Assembly: GCA_034359265.1 (NCBI GenBank)
Contig: CP136890.1
Coordinates: forward strand, 27,880,501 to 27,944,500
Length of the DNA: 64,000 nt
Reading direction: 5' to 3'
Origin: Canna indica
Taxonomy: Eukaryota; Streptophyta; Magnoliopsida; Zingiberales; Cannaceae
Part shown: one piece after another, positions 10,960 through 23,030 of the stretch
Position numbering within the stretch: the first letter of the stretch is position 1
How the letters are laid out: each line of letters opens with the position of its first letter
The notes under the pieces: model-generated
Told to the model about the DNA's origin: nothing
What the model saw: only the letters and a program-made list of their open reading frames with translations
The model's database searches: none
Made by a program: the position numbers and the translations under genes

Positions 10960-13513
10960 TGTTATGCCTTGAAATTTTTGGACCTTATTGTAAATATTTT
11001 TTTTAGAGGGGCCTTTTTGCAAAAATGCTAATCCGATTTAACTAAGCCCTAACCCCTCTCTAATCCTTTTCCTCTCCCGATCCCTGTAGTAGAAGAAGGT
11101 GTGCGACGGCCGTCGGAGGGCGTGCGGTAGCAGCGGACGGCGTCAGCGGTGAGAAGACTCCGGTGAATCGGAGTTCGGAGGAGTTTGCCGGTAGGATTTC
11201 CGTCCTTCTCCTTTATCTCTTCGTGTAGGGTAACTGTTCATAGGATGAGATTCCGGGTTTTCCTTGTCGTCAATCTGTGACTCCATGATGTTTCGGAGAT
11301 TTTTGCGTCCTGTGTTTTCTTCGTGTTTTCTCATCGTCGGATCTTGCGACGGCAATCTTAATCATCGGCAATGTGGCTGTAGGGAGGGGCTCCGATCGAC
11401 GTTGTAGGGGCGTCGAGCGAGATCGCTACCGGGTGTAAGTCGCCGTGCGCGACCTTGCGCCGGATCAGGGATCGTCGACCCCTCTTTCTCCTCGTCGTCT
11501 GTTCGTAGAGGCGGCGATAGTCGACGGCGTCGATCGGCGAGTCGCAGTCGGACGCCGAGAATCCCAGCGAGCATCTCGTCTGGTCGAATGCCGTAGGCGT
11601 CGGCATCGAGTAGAGGAGGCGGCTGTTGAAGGTGTCGCTCGAGCTCATAGCCGCTGGCAGTAATGCCGATTGGCACTATTTTTGGAGGATTTACGCCAGG
11701 CCAGTCATGGCACCTGGTTGGTTCTTGATTGGAGCCGGCCGCGGCGGAGTACGACGTTCGGCGAGGTGCCGCGGCGAGCAGCGACGCCCGGCGAGGCGTC
11801 GCTGCCGCGCGAGCAGGCGACCTCCGCCAGTCGCGGTAGCCGACGCATGGCAGGGTGGCTGCAGTCGCCTCGTGGTGGTGACAGCAGGTCATCGTCGGCG
11901 TTGGTGGCGGCGCGCTTCCCCGGCGATCCGATCGGTTGGACCAATCGGGGAGGGTAGGTGGCGGCGATGCGAAGCGTCGGGTGATTTGGGCGAGTAGGTG
12001 AAGGGATAGTTTAATTAATGTGTTAGTTTTTGAGTTGTAACGGTGTTGTGTTATATATATATATATCAGTGATATTTTTCTTGTAGCAGTGTTATATCCA
12101 TTGAATGTTGTTGCTTGAGTTGGTAACTGTGGCAGATAGTTATATCATTGTTATATATATAATAAATTGGTTATATATATATTTTGGCTAGTATCACTGC
12201 AACGTAACAGTGACTTATGGATCTTAGCACTGTTACGATCATTATATCAGGAGCTTATTTAAGTTGATATTTTGAGATAATTATTGATATTTAAAAGATT
12301 ATTTTGAGACTTTATAGTGGGTCAGAATAATCATATTATATATTAATTTGGACCTACTCGGCGCCCCGAATTCATTGGTGGAGTCAGTTTTGCTGTTTGG
12401 CTTCCGGATATTGAAAACAGTATGCATTTTCACCTCATTTTACGTGTCGAGTCGAGAAAATATTATTTTATTCATCTTGTGGTTTCTATCGAGTTATTCT
12501 ATTGTTGTAGTTGTTGTCAAGGTGAATCTCATCCTAGATCGGTTGTTACCCTATGTCGAAATATTATCTTGTTGTTCTATTCCATTGAAAGTTGATATTT
12601 ACTGCTGTTGAAACTCCTTATGCATAAGTTGTTGATACATGTTGCCAGCATCATGTGTTTATATGCATATCAGTTGAGAATGCTAGTGTAGATGTTGCAT
12701 GTTTTATGTTGTTGCATATATATTTAATTCATCCACTAAGACATGACTACTAGCATTATATCGGTTGAGTTGTATTAGTGTAATTGTTGACATGATGCAT
12801 AGTTGATCTACTTTTGGGCAATAGCCCTGGACAATGTTGATATATTGCCCAAGGTGTAGGGCAAGTGACACCGGTGATCACATATTTATCACACGGGTTG
12901 TGTGAACGACGTCGAGGTGTTAGACGTCGGCGGGCTACCATTTTTTTGGATAGTCGCATCTCTAGCTGGAGCAGGCTTGAGGTGCCACTCTCGAGGTGTG
13001 AGAGTGCGGGGGAAACCCAATGTCCATTACGCTCTTGATTGGGTTTATGACCACATACTCATATAGATGATAGTTGTCATAATTGACATAGTTGATTGGT
13101 ATAGGTGCATCGAGTAGATGGTTGAATCATATCTTCCGTTGTACACATGACATCATAGCATCTTGTTGAAATCCTGCTCAGCCTTCTGCTGATGTTTGTT
13201 GTTTTTGCCTCAGATTCTCAGGTATGACGGTATTATCTTATGGGATAGTTAGAGTTTTGGAGGAGGAGGAGACATCTTCCACACAGCATTTAGTTTCCTA
13301 ATTTACTAGTTGAACTATGCACTTTTAGCTAGACTCTAGAATTCATTGTTCTTATGGACTGTTGAACTTTTATTATTATTTGGTTGGACATTCGATTGGA
13401 ATCTGGTTGTAAATTTAAATTCAGTCTATTTTGATGTTGTTGTTCTGTTGCTAATTACGTTTCTCCTAGGCGAGGTCCCTTATATAAGGGATAAACTTAG
13501 GCAGGGCGTAACA
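10960..13513 (+). repeat. 3' LTR of the plus-strand Tekay-type element (2554 bp)
   Basis: This is the second copy of 3404-5953, preceded by the polypurine tract GGTGGGGAGGA and followed by AAATT. It carries mostly point differences and small indels from the 5' LTR, for example a GCTA insertion-like difference near 12187. Confidence 0.93.
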
Positions 13514-13518
13514 AAATT

Positions 13519-14032
13519 AATATTATTTTTTATAACCAAATAAGTATTCACTGATTTCAACTAACTAAATTGGTGTTATTTTTTATTAACTAAATATATT
13601 TTCAGATAACTAAAAATTAGAAATCAAAATTAAATTTTTAATTTCGTTGAAATCAAATCAGAAAATAATTTTCACCGATGAAATAACACCTAAAGTACGC
13701 TACTATTATGTAACGTGATAATTTTTTTTTAATTTACAATACTTAATAAAGGGTACTTGACGAAATAGTGAAGAAAACTATCTTTTCATAAGATCCAGTC
13801 GGGTTTTTTAAATGAAACTACTTGACCCATTTGATTTGGGATTGAGTTCCTTACACACTAGAAATTCGGGTACGGGTATTACATGTAGCTATACGATTAG
13901 GTTCTAGTTTCGGTTCGGATAAGGAATATACTAATTAAGTTTGGATTCGAATAGATGGTAAAAATGTTGGTACTCAATCTGTTGCTATTCATAAGATGGA
14001 GATGTGAGATGTCTTTTAGTTGCTATTTAATA
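13519..14032. other. AT-rich spacer without a gene
   Basis: I see no coding or RNA gene. The sequence is poly-A/T-rich with no strong repeat structure of its own. Confidence 0.4.
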
Positions 14033-16369
14033 GAGTAATTACTTAAATATACTATGTATTTTATGATTTTTTTCAATTTTTTTTATTTTTTTTCATTTCA
14101 TCAAATTGTATCATGTACTATAATATTTGTCTCAATTCTAGTATTCCCGTCAGCGGCTCTGTTAAGATGATGACATGGCTTTCCGACGTGAATTAAAATA
14201 ATATTTTTTATTTTTTTTAAAAAATAAAAGTCACGTCACTTATATTCAAATAATATAAAATAATATTTTATATATATAATTAATTGAGTGTATCCGAAAC
14301 TATGCACTGTCTCATTTTTTGCCATTTTTTTTCATTCTACCTAATTGTATCTCGTACTTTGACGTTTGTCTCAATTCTATCATCTCGTCAATTATACGTC
14401 GACAACCTCGTTAACATGATGATGTCCCCGACCTTGCCCTAACATGGGATGTCTTCCTAGCAATGGCTCTTCCTCTTCTTTCGCTGTAATGCATTATCGT
14501 TGTCGTCGTCATGGGAGAGCTCGTGGAAGAACAAGTTCATGAGGAGCTTCTCCATGCTATCACGCCCCAAATTACAAGGACACGTGACCCCGAAGTCTAT
14601 CAATTCAAACACATGACATGCATATATATATAATGAAAGAGATGCAAAAGTAAGAATCCAAATGCTTAACTAGTAATTTATCCAAGTAATACAATAGACT
14701 TCCATAGGTTTACATCATAAGCAAATACAAGTTCATATGCACAAATGAAAAGACCCCACTACTCGACTACAACTCAACTAGACTCGCCACGAGATCTGTA
14801 GTGCAAGCTTGCTCCCCAGCCGTGCCATATCCATTGGGTAGTACCTCACTAGTCAGGATCTGCAAAACAACATGAAGAAAGTGGCGAATTCTTAAGGAAC
14901 TCAGTGAGTGGCTCTACCGAGCCCTCCACATAAATCCCGAGCACAAATATGTTAAACATAATCCAAGTGTATGAAATCATGGAAATATAATAGCATGAAA
15001 AGTAAAGATTTCATTCATGAACTTATCTAAAAAACAACCCTGTCACTCGGCCTGAGCCGGCCCAATATCAATTGCAACAACCACTCGGCCCATAATGGCC
15101 CACACTATATACCCAGCCCACATAGGACCAAATCAAATGCTCATCCCATAAGGCCTAATTCATATACTCGGCCCATAAGGCCCAAATCAACAAACATACA
15201 AGTCGGTCGCTAGAATCTCTATCTAGCGAGCTTCCCGTCCGGACCCGCTGAACTAGGATGGCCTACTAGTTCCAACGCCCAGTCTAGTTGGGAATAGCCC
15301 TCCAACCAATCCACTCGAGTCCATCGTCAGCATGAATCGCTGACGGCAACTCTTGACCCATATCATGCCACTCGAGTTCATTGTCAGCGTGGCTCACTGA
15401 CGGAAACTCTCGACCTGTATCCAAACTCACCAAGTCGGGACCAATCTTGCCAAGTTGGTATGCTTCTCGGCCTGGCCATCGTTCATCCACAAACACAAGC
15501 ACAAACAACGTGTATCGAATATAAAATAAATAGACAATGTCTCGGGTGATCTTACCATTTCTACCGACTACTCGAGTATGTGCACACGCGCCCCAACTCG
15601 ACGCTTTCTCGGGCTCAATCTCTCGGCTCTACAGTTTATCACGCTGGTTTTCATTTCGGCACAAATACTTTTAAATTTATGATGCATATCAAAATGCAGC
15701 ATGTAGATGTACGAGTTCGGCTTATGTACTTAGTTTTGCATGTACATGAATACCATATGCATATACTATATTTTCAGAGTGGATATGAATCATTACAGCT
15801 GGACTAGACTAAAACTATTGGGCCCGGTAAGACTAGGCCTAGTAGTGCCCTGTCGTTCACCTTGAACCAAACCATGCAGCTCTGCCCAAGCGACACCTTT
15901 GAGCCTGACTCAAGCTTAAGTCAAGCAGCTCCATCCGGGGGACCCACCCGACCTATGTCATCCCTTATCACAATGGACATACCATCATAAACCCGTCATC
16001 TCCGGGATTCGCCTCGACCAATTCTAGGCAACAATCCTAGCGAGATTACCGAGTAACATGATCACCTCCACTTGCAATATATACAGACGCAACACACTCA
16101 GATAACCTAAGTTCCAATTTTTGTAACCTCCACATTGGAGTCACTCTAACTTGGGCGTTAGAGTGTCTTTTGTAGCCCCCCCCCGGCGTTGAACCAGACA
16201 TGAAGATACACCAGACCGAACCGGAAGACCCTGACTCTCAAGCATGAGCAACAGCATGAATGTACAAGTTATCAGAATGGATACAGACTTTAACAACATG
16301 TAATTGCAACATAACAAAGAGATATAAATCATAACCGTATGTATATACAGCCAAACATAGTGGATATAA

Positions 16370-16620
16370 ATTAACACGGGGAGGATATCCAAACAGAATG
16401 GATATACATGTATATACAGTCAAACAGAATGGATATACAATATAACAACATGTATATACGATCAAACAGAATGGTATCAATATAACAGCATGCATATATT
16501 GAAATAGTAAATAAGCATAAAATGGTGGTATCAATATAAAATGGATATGGGTTAACACTGGATGGATATACATTATAATTGGACGGATATAAGCCATTTC
16601 TACATGGATATACTTCAACT
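16370..16620. repeat. Minisatellite-like tract inside the solo LTR
   Basis: Words such as AAACAGAATGGATATACA, TGTATATAC and ATATAACA recur at irregular 30-60 base spacing. The long minus-strand open frame across it (Tyr/His/Ile-rich) is a by-product of the repeat, not a gene. Confidence 0.6.
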
Positions 16621-17665
16621 AAGTAAGCATAAATAATCTTTCAGCATAAGCAACATAATTACTCAACATAGTGAAATAGTAATTTTGCCTACTACCTTAC
16701 TTTACGAAATTTACCGATTCAAAGTCTCCATAACCCTACCCATTGAAATCCTCTATGTTCTGTTACTTCGATAGCTTCTATCACTCATTTCATAGTTACA
16801 AGGAATAGATTCGGAGTACAAAGCAACCTCTAAGGAAAGCTACGCTAGATTCATCTTTCCTACATCATAAGGTTCGGCCACATGGTGGTGTATTCATATC
16901 CCCTGACTTCAATCCAACCCGACCACCGACTCACCAAAGTCATTACCGATCAAACCCAAGGATCAAGGAAAACCATCATTACCCATCCGATTTAGGGTTA
17001 CCTAGGGCTGCCCTAGCCGACCATATCAAACACTACAGAAACATAATCTAAGCCTAGAATTCATTAAAAATTTTGGCATGACCTTCCCTCAAAGAACCCC
17101 AACTGGCCAGCCCTAAACCACAAGAGAAAACCCTATAAAAATTTGGGGAAACATGATCTACAACATCACAAGGAATTCAATCATCGAAAGCATGCAAGAA
17201 ATTGAAGAAACAACCATCAAATCCAGATTTATACCCTATCATAGAGTTCGGCCACAAGGGCCCTAATTCCTACACTAAGAAGCTTTAAAACCACTCACGG
17301 AAAGAGGAAGAAGGGAAGGAGATGAACGACTTGAAGCTTCGCGACTCCGATATCCGACGACGATGTGATCTCCGGCCACCAAACGCCCAAGGTCGCCCCT
17401 CCTCCACTCGCCTTGGCGTCCGTGCGACTTCTACAACCATATGGTCGGCTGAGGTAGATGCTTCTTATTTTATTTTATTTTTCAAAATCATAATTTTGCC
17501 CTTGGGACTTAAGTTGGACTCCAATAGACCTATTCTCATCCAATTGATTTTTGATTGAACCCTTTGACTTGGCTCGATCCCAACTCGAACCCAACATCAT
17601 AATAAATCATGAAATAATAATTTTACATGTGCATTCGAGCCATACCTTAAGTCGCGCATTCTGGC

Positions 17666-17811
17666 TATAAATGGGATGAAAATATTATGGAAAACTCCAC
17701 ATTGTGGTAGGCCTCCACTACCACATATTTATATAATGAAAAGTAATGTTTACATGAGAGAACAACCTATATGGGACTAAATACAAGAAACCTAAGTTCT
17801 AAGTCCTAATA
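17666..17811 (-). repeat. 3' LTR of the Copia element
   Basis: Pairs with 21651-21796. Its outer end has TA in place of the expected TG, a single transition. Confidence 0.9.
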
Positions 17812-19200
17812 CTCCCCCTCAAGCTGGGGCATAAATGTTATAAAGCCCGAGCTTGTTACAAATATACTTAATTCGTGGACCATGGAGAGATTTGATTAAT
17901 ACATCAACTAACTGATCATTGGAACTTATAAATGATATTGTAATTTCTTTAGACTGCACCTTTTCTCTAATAAAATGACAATCAATCTCTATGTGTTTTA
18001 TTCTTTCATGAAAAACTAGATTAGAAGCTATCTGCATAGCTGCTTGATTATCACAATATAACTATAGGCTCAGGATGCTTGAATCCCAATTCTGTCATTA
18101 TTTGCTTAACCCATATTAGCTAACAAGTAGCCATTGCCATAGCCCTGTACTCAGCCTCTGCGCTTGATCTTGCTATAATATTTTGCTTTTTTACTTTTCA
18201 ATGAGTTTAGATTTTGTCCAAGAAGAACACAAAAGTCGGAGTAGATCGCCGATCGGTGAGTGCACCTGCCCAATCTGCGTCTGTATATGCAGTTACTTGA
18301 AGATAATTTTGACCATGATATATAAGTCCTTTACTAGGAATAGCCTTAATATAGCGAACAACTCTCAAAGCTGTTGTCCAATGACCCTCGCATGGAGTCT
18401 CGAGAAACTGGCCAATCACACTATCATCAAATGAAATATCAGGTCTAGTAATCGTGAGACAGTTGAGTTGTCCTACTAGCTTACGATATTTCCCTGGGTC
18501 AGATAAAGGCTCCCCCTAACCAGGTAGTAGTAGCTTGGCATTACAATCCATAGGTGAGTCAACTAGTTGGCTCCTAGTATACCTGTGCCATCGAGTATAT
18601 CCAGTGCATACTTTCTTTGTGATATAAATATTCTTCCTTCAAATTGTGCTACTTCGATGCCCAGAAAATATTTTAAGTTGCCCAAGTTTTTTGTTTGAAA
18701 TTATTGATGCAAATAGACTTTTAGTCTCCTAATCCCCTCGGTGTCATCACTTGTGATGATTATATCATCAACATAAACAATCAAGAGTATTCATTTTCCA
18801 GATGATGAACTGAGGTGGAAGGCCGAGTGATCTGAAACACATCTAATCATGCCAAACTGAAGTAGGTCAGAGCTGAATTTCCCAAACCAAGCTCTCGGAG
18901 ATTGCTTCAGACCATGTATAGATTTCTTCAATCGACACACTAGTCTTGACTCCCCCTGAGCAACAAAACTTGGTGGTTGCTCCATAAATACCTCCTCATC
19001 AATGTCACCATGAAGGAATGCATTTTTGATGTCCAACAGATGAAGTGACCAATTAAAAGTGGCAGCCATAGCAAGAAATAGACGAATAGAAGCGATTTTG
19101 GCCATAGGAGAAAAAATATCCATATAATCCACACCATAAATCTGAGTGTAACATTTGGCTACCAATCGAGCCTTAAGGCTATCAATAGAACCATCAGGCG
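17812..19200 (-). pseudogene. pol: Copia reverse transcriptase and RNase H remnants
   Basis: Read on the minus strand, 19165-18791 carries the RT start: GVDYMDIFSPMAKIASIRLF, LLDIKNAFLHGDI, a short FMEQPP box and C-R-L-K-K-S-(I)-HGLKQSPRAW. The catalytic YVDD box follows near 18757-18780, after an in-frame stop. RNase H parts appear at 18419-18207 (VVRYIK, YTDADWAG, with the catalytic Asp present) and 18037-17819 ([20 protein letters not shown]), the usual Copia C-terminus where H-T-K-D-Q/L-A-D is common. Frames change between pieces, so no single protein can be made. Confidence 0.88.
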
Positions 19201-21073
19201 ATGTCTTTACAGTGTAAACTCATTTGCACCCAACTGTAGATTTGCCCGGAGGAAGGGGAACTAAATCCCATGTGTCATTATCATGAAGAGCGAACATCTC
19301 ATCAATCATAGCATGTCGCTATCCTTTATGAGAAAGAGCTTCTGAAAGATGCTGGGGAAACAGTAACAGAGGATAAGGAGGAAATAAAAGCATAATAATC
19401 CGATGATAAAGCAGCATAAGAGACAAAATCTGACAAGGGATAAGATGTTTTACGCTGACGAGTACCTTTTCGTAGAGCAATGGGAAGATCAATGTCAGTG
19501 TCAGGTGGAAGACTCGGAGCTGTAGGGGCGACAGGTGGGGGCAGTGGAATCAGGATGAATCTGCTGTGGTCGACGATGATAAACCTGTAATGGCTGAGCC
19601 GGAGGAGGGTCGAAAGAGACAGGGCCAAGTGGAGTTGATAAAGGCACAGGAATAGGTAAAACCTCGGTGATGGGCACAGTTGTAGAGGACGCACTAGTAT
19701 AAAATAATGTATCCTCGAAGAAGGAAACATCAACAGAGACGAATGCACGATGAAGTTCTAGAGAATAACAATGATAACCCCACTGAAGACGAGAATACCA
19801 TAGCAAAACAAATTTAATTGCTCTTGGGGCTAGCTTGTCTTTTCCAGGAGATAAAACATGAACAAAGCATGTACAACCAAAGGTGCGAGGCGAAAGTTTG
19901 TAGAGTGTCATTTGGAAAGATGATTTGAAAAGGAATCTATCCTTGTAGAACAGATGAGGGCATGCGATTTATAAGATAACACGCTGTCAAAATAGCATCA
20001 TCCCAGAATGTGAGAGGGACATTCATGTGAAGAAGAAGAGTTCTAGCAATTTTTATTAGATGTCTATTTTTCCGTTCGGCAACTCCATTTTGTTGAGGTG
20101 TATGAGGATAAGATGATTGATGAAGTATGTCATGATGAGCAAAGAATGTTTGGAATTGATTTGAAAAATATTCTTTAGCATTGTCGCTTTGTAACACACG
20201 AATATGGATGCCAAATTGAGTTTTAATTTCAGCGAAAAAGGTGGAGAAAATGTTAAAAAGTTCATAATGTTCTTTGAGCAGGAATAATCATGCCATCCTA
20301 GAATAATCTTCAATAAACGTAATAAAATATTTGTACCCTAGTTTGGAGGAAGTATGACTCGGACCCCAAATATCATAATGTATTAAGGAAAAAGATGTTG
20401 AAGCTCGATTACTTGCTCTACTAGGAAATGATGATCTAATGTGTTTTCCCAGCTGACATGATTGACATTCAAGATTTCGAAGAGGAGAGAGAGATGATAC
20501 CATTTGTTGAAGCTTACGTAGATGAGGATGACCTATACGACAATGGATTTTGAGTGGGGATGACTCAACCATTAATGTAGAAGGATGTCCTGTAGCAAGA
20601 TGATATAAGCCTCGAGATTCATGCCCAGTGTCAATCATCCTTCCAGTAATCGAGTTCTGAATAATAATAGAATCAAAAGTGAATGTGATTGAACAATTTA
20701 ATAATTTTGTAAGTTTGCTAACAGATTGAAGATTTAGAGCAAACTCAGGGATATAAAAGACAGAAGATAATGGTAATGAAGACGTAGGAGAAACAGTACC
20801 AATCCCCTTTACTGATGAGTGAGACCCATTAGCAAGGGTAACAGTGGTGGGATGTGAAGGTGCATTGAGATAAGAAAATGAAGAGATGTTTCCCGACATG
20901 TGTTCAGAAGCTCCTGAATCCAAAATCCAAGGGTTAAACCCTGAGGCATGTGTTAAGCAAGCAGTAGATGCACCTCCATGAGCAAATGGTGAGATGGATG
21001 TTTGAGCATTTTGAAATTGAAGAAAACGAGCATACTCCTCGGCAAAAATACTAATGTTGAGCTTATGTCCCAT
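19201..21073 (-). pseudogene. pol: Copia protease, pre-integrase and integrase remnants
   Basis: Minus-strand 21073-20288 begins at an ATG. It carries the protease box WILDSGASEHM with an intact D-S-G, a pre-integrase H-R-(I/L)-GH-P segment, the CQSCQLGKH zinc motif and the first integrase Asp (IHYDIWGP). The integrase core continues in a shifted frame near 20197-19937 (SDNAKEYFS, QQNGVAERKNRH, the second Asp and the Glu). Beyond this is a C-terminal FGCTCFVHV...KLAPRA module and a Pro/Ser-rich linker (19911-19326). At least one frameshift splits the core. Confidence 0.88.
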
Positions 21074-21149
21074 GCTTTTGCTTCCTTCTTAACTTCCTTG
21101 GACAATAGACATGATGCTTTTTCTATTTTGTTTTTCCTTTTTTTTTTAC

Positions 21150-21397
21150 ATTGGCTCGGCTTGGCTGCTGCAGGTGGCTTGGTTGCTGCAGGTGGCTTGG
21201 CTGCAGACTGTGGCTCGGCTCGACTGCAGGATTTGGCTCGGCTACAGGCTGTGGCTCGGCTTGACTACAGGCTTTGGCTCAGCTTGGCTATAGGATTCGG
21301 CCCAGCTCGATTACAGGCTATGGCCTGGCTCGACTGCAGGCTTTGGCTCGGCTCGACTGCAGGATTCGGCTTAGCTCGGCTATAGACTTTGGCTCCA
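21150..21397. repeat. 18-bp and 23-bp minisatellite in the gag position of the Copia element
   Basis: About three 18-base units (GGCTTGGCTGCTGCAGGT-like) are followed by about eight 23-base units (GGCTCGGCTCGACTGCAGG plus 4 bases, with variants). One unit is shortened to 18 bases. The array lies between the leader and protease where gag normally sits. Confidence 0.85.
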
Positions 21398-21650
21398 CTA
21401 CTACAACAGCTTGTCTTCGAAATCTTTGTCTTGGAATTGATAAGATTTTTGAAAAGATGCTTGAAGAAAACTTCTTCAAAAAGGAAAAACTGAGCGGCTC
21501 AAGGAAGCTTGGGCGGTGGGCTGATGACACGTGGCCAGGAGAGAGAGTGCAGGTGGTGGCTCGGTACGCACACTGAAGAAGTACTGTGTTGAGAGAGATG
21601 ACGGCGCCGCCTTAGGAATCGTGAAGAGAAAAAAAAGAGCTCTGATACCA

Positions 21651-21796
21651 TGTAAATGGGAGGGAAATATTATGGGAAACTCCACATTGTGGTAGACCTC
21701 CACTACCACATATTTATATAATGAAAAGTAATGTTTACATGAGAGAATAACCTATATGGGACTAAATACAAGAAACCTAAGTTCTAAGTCCTAACA
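21651..21796 (-). repeat. 5' LTR of the Copia element
   Basis: Its inner end TTTACA (minus strand) abuts the primer site at 21639-21650. The outer end is TGTTAGGAC. Confidence 0.9.
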
Positions 21797-21935
21797 CCGA
21801 CATTTTGCTCGACTAGATCCAATGCGCCTCCAAATCATCCCGCTAATATCAAAAATAAAATCCATTAGTATTGCGGGTATTACACATGCTCGCCTCTAGT
21901 GTTCCGGCGTGGCATGATGATGTAGAAACACAAAT

Positions 21936-22319
21936 TTAACTCAAGTCGAGTGGCTTACTTTCGAGCTTGGCAAGGTTGTGACGGAAGGAACTTGATGCGA
22001 TGTCATAGGCTTCATCTTCCTCGTTGTCATCTTTTTTCGGAGGGGATGTCCATTGACATTGGGCTTTCACTCCTTTCTCCTCATCCTCCGACAGGTGGCA
22101 TTCTGGTGATTCCTTGCCATCTCTCTCTGTCGCCTTTATTTTTCCCATGCAAATGCACGTTACATACATCAATTCTGAAAACTCTCTCCTTTTGTTTCCA
22201 AAGGAAGGAAAAGACAAAGATAAGTCAAAGAGTATCTTTTGTACTATTGTGAGCAAAGCAGTCAAGAATATGAACACGTAATCAAAGTAAATGCCATCAT
22301 CCTCCATATTAGTTTGCAA
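21936..22319 (-). pseudogene. Captured host-gene-like fragment in Mutator-like copy A (possible DUF4378 relative)
   Basis: The minus-strand frame of about 127 codons is acidic near its end: SPECHLSEDEEK, then SPPKKDDNEEDEAYD, then SSSFRHNLAKL. The same passage recurs in the sister copies at 54352-54549 and near 60720-60830. The wording (E-E-K-E-Q-L-S-P-(I/V)-S-V-(L/M)-D followed by acidic residues and S-F-x-x-x-L) resembles the segment preceding the C-terminal domain of plant DUF4378/LONGIFOLIA-type proteins. That match is from memory and moderate. Transposon-borne exon capture would explain gene-like composition between long TIRs. No start, complete domain or expression evidence is visible. 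Confidence 0.45.
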
Positions 22320-23030
22320 CTAGACTCAGAATGCTAATCCAATTCTAATTCTTGACTGCTTTGACGGAGGCTTTCGGGTATCTTTGTCGGAGGCGGAGAC
22401 CAAGAGCGCACCAAGGGTATTTAAGGGGCGAGCAAGAGAAGAATGAAGGTAAAAGACGAAGGAGAGGTGATGTTTCAAGGCGGAGATCTCCAAAGCATGA
22501 ACAATTTGGGTGACAACGAGTATAATAATGAGGAAGAGGAATCTAGAGATAACAATGAAGGAGAACGCAAGCTCGTCACTTTGCTCCTATTTCTGCTCGT
22601 GGAGATCTCTTTTATTTTTTTAATAAAAAATATTATTTTAAACAGAACTGCCAACAAATAATTGACGGGAGAATAGAATTGAGACAAACGTCAAAGTACC
22701 AAATATAATTTGGTAAAATGAATGAATTGGCCACAAATGAGACAAAATATATAGTTCAAGATATACATTCAGGTAATTATATAAAAAAAATATTATTTTA
22801 TGTTATTTGAATATAAAGTGATGTGACTTTTTATTTTTTTAAATAAAAATATATTATTTTAATTCACATCGAAAAATCACGTCGTTATCTTAATGGAGCT
22901 ATCAATGGAAACTTGATGGAAGGGTAGAATTGAGATAAATGTCAAAGTACGAGATATAATTTGATGAAATAAAAGAATTGAATAAAATTAAGAAAAATTA
23001 TAAAATACATAATATATTTAGGTAATTATC

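Larger units (their letters stand above)
3404..13513 (+). mobile_element. Ty3-Gypsy Tekay/Del-type chromovirus, complete ends, degenerate coding
   Basis: This is a 10,110-base element bounded by two LTRs that start TGTTATGCC and end CGTAACA. It is flanked by a perfect 5-base target duplication AAATT (3399-3403 and 13514-13518). A tRNA-Met primer site (TGGTATCAGAGC) follows the 5' LTR, and a purine tract (AGGTGGGGAGGA) precedes the 3' LTR. Domain order is gag, protease, reverse transcriptase, RNase H, integrase, chromodomain, which is Ty3-Gypsy order. The RT wording ([31 protein letters not shown]) and the group II chromodomain place it in the Tekay/Del clade. The coding region keeps one reading frame but carries several stop codons, so it cannot make the full polyprotein. 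LTRs differ at about 15 of the first 330 positions by eye (~4.5%). Confidence 0.95.
17666..21796 (-). mobile_element. Small Ty1-Copia retrotransposon with 146-bp LTRs, gag missing
   Basis: Two 146-base LTRs (17666-17811 and 21651-21796) differ at about 7 positions (~5%). On the minus strand the 5' LTR is followed directly by TGGTATCAGAGC (21639-21650) and the 3' LTR is preceded by a purine tract (GAGGGGGAG). Domain order on the minus strand is protease, integrase, reverse transcriptase, RNase H, which is Copia order. A recognisable gag is absent. The space between the leader and protease holds a tandem array instead. Flanks CTGGC (17661-17665) and CCGAC (21797-21801) are only a decayed candidate target duplication. 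Multiple stops and shifts make it defective. It is nested within the solo LTR. Confidence 0.9.
14558..21884 (-). mobile_element. Solo LTR (~3.2 kb) of a Tekay-type family, interrupted by a Copia element
   Basis: On the minus strand it starts TGTAATACCC and ends GGGGCGTGATA (TG...CA with one terminal change). It is flanked by a perfect CATGC duplication (14553-14557 and 21885-21889). The uninterrupted site is visible in the sister Mutator-like copy at 54301-54305. No primer site, purine tract or pol of its own remains, so it is a solo LTR left by LTR-LTR recombination. Several segments (for example TGCAAAACAACA and GGAACTCAGTGAG near 14860-14910, and CGGCCCATAATGGCC) match the LTRs at 30038-32520 and 37383-39580 in order, so it belongs to a related subfamily. 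Confidence 0.85.
14033..23030. mobile_element. Mutator-like long-TIR element, copy A (Pack-MULE-like), split by LTR elements
   Basis: The left end reads GAGTAATTACTTAAATATA and the right end, read in reverse, AGATAATTACCTAAATATA. Inverted similarity continues inward for about 400 bases. Each terminus is built from two related units, the inner one starting near 14285 and ending near 22785, that share words such as TTGTCTCAATTCTA and GTACTTTGACATTTGTCTC. Between them is a moderately GC-rich interior with a gene-like fragment. Removing the solo LTR leaves about 1.7 kb. No transposase is visible. No 9-base target duplication was found at this copy. The relative at 53209-61175 has one, which is the main reason for assigning the family to MULEs. 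Confidence 0.6.

Noticed and set aside
16238..16618. Tyr/Ile-rich minus-strand open frame
   Set aside because: It follows the TATATAC-type minisatellite periodicity and has no family resemblance.
17661..21801. CTGGC/CCGAC as the Copia target duplication
   Set aside because: Only 3 of 5 bases match. I list it as a decayed candidate, not as evidence.
14033..23030. Target duplication for Mutator-like copy A
   Set aside because: The 9 bases before (TATTTAATA) and after (TCTACGATG) do not match.
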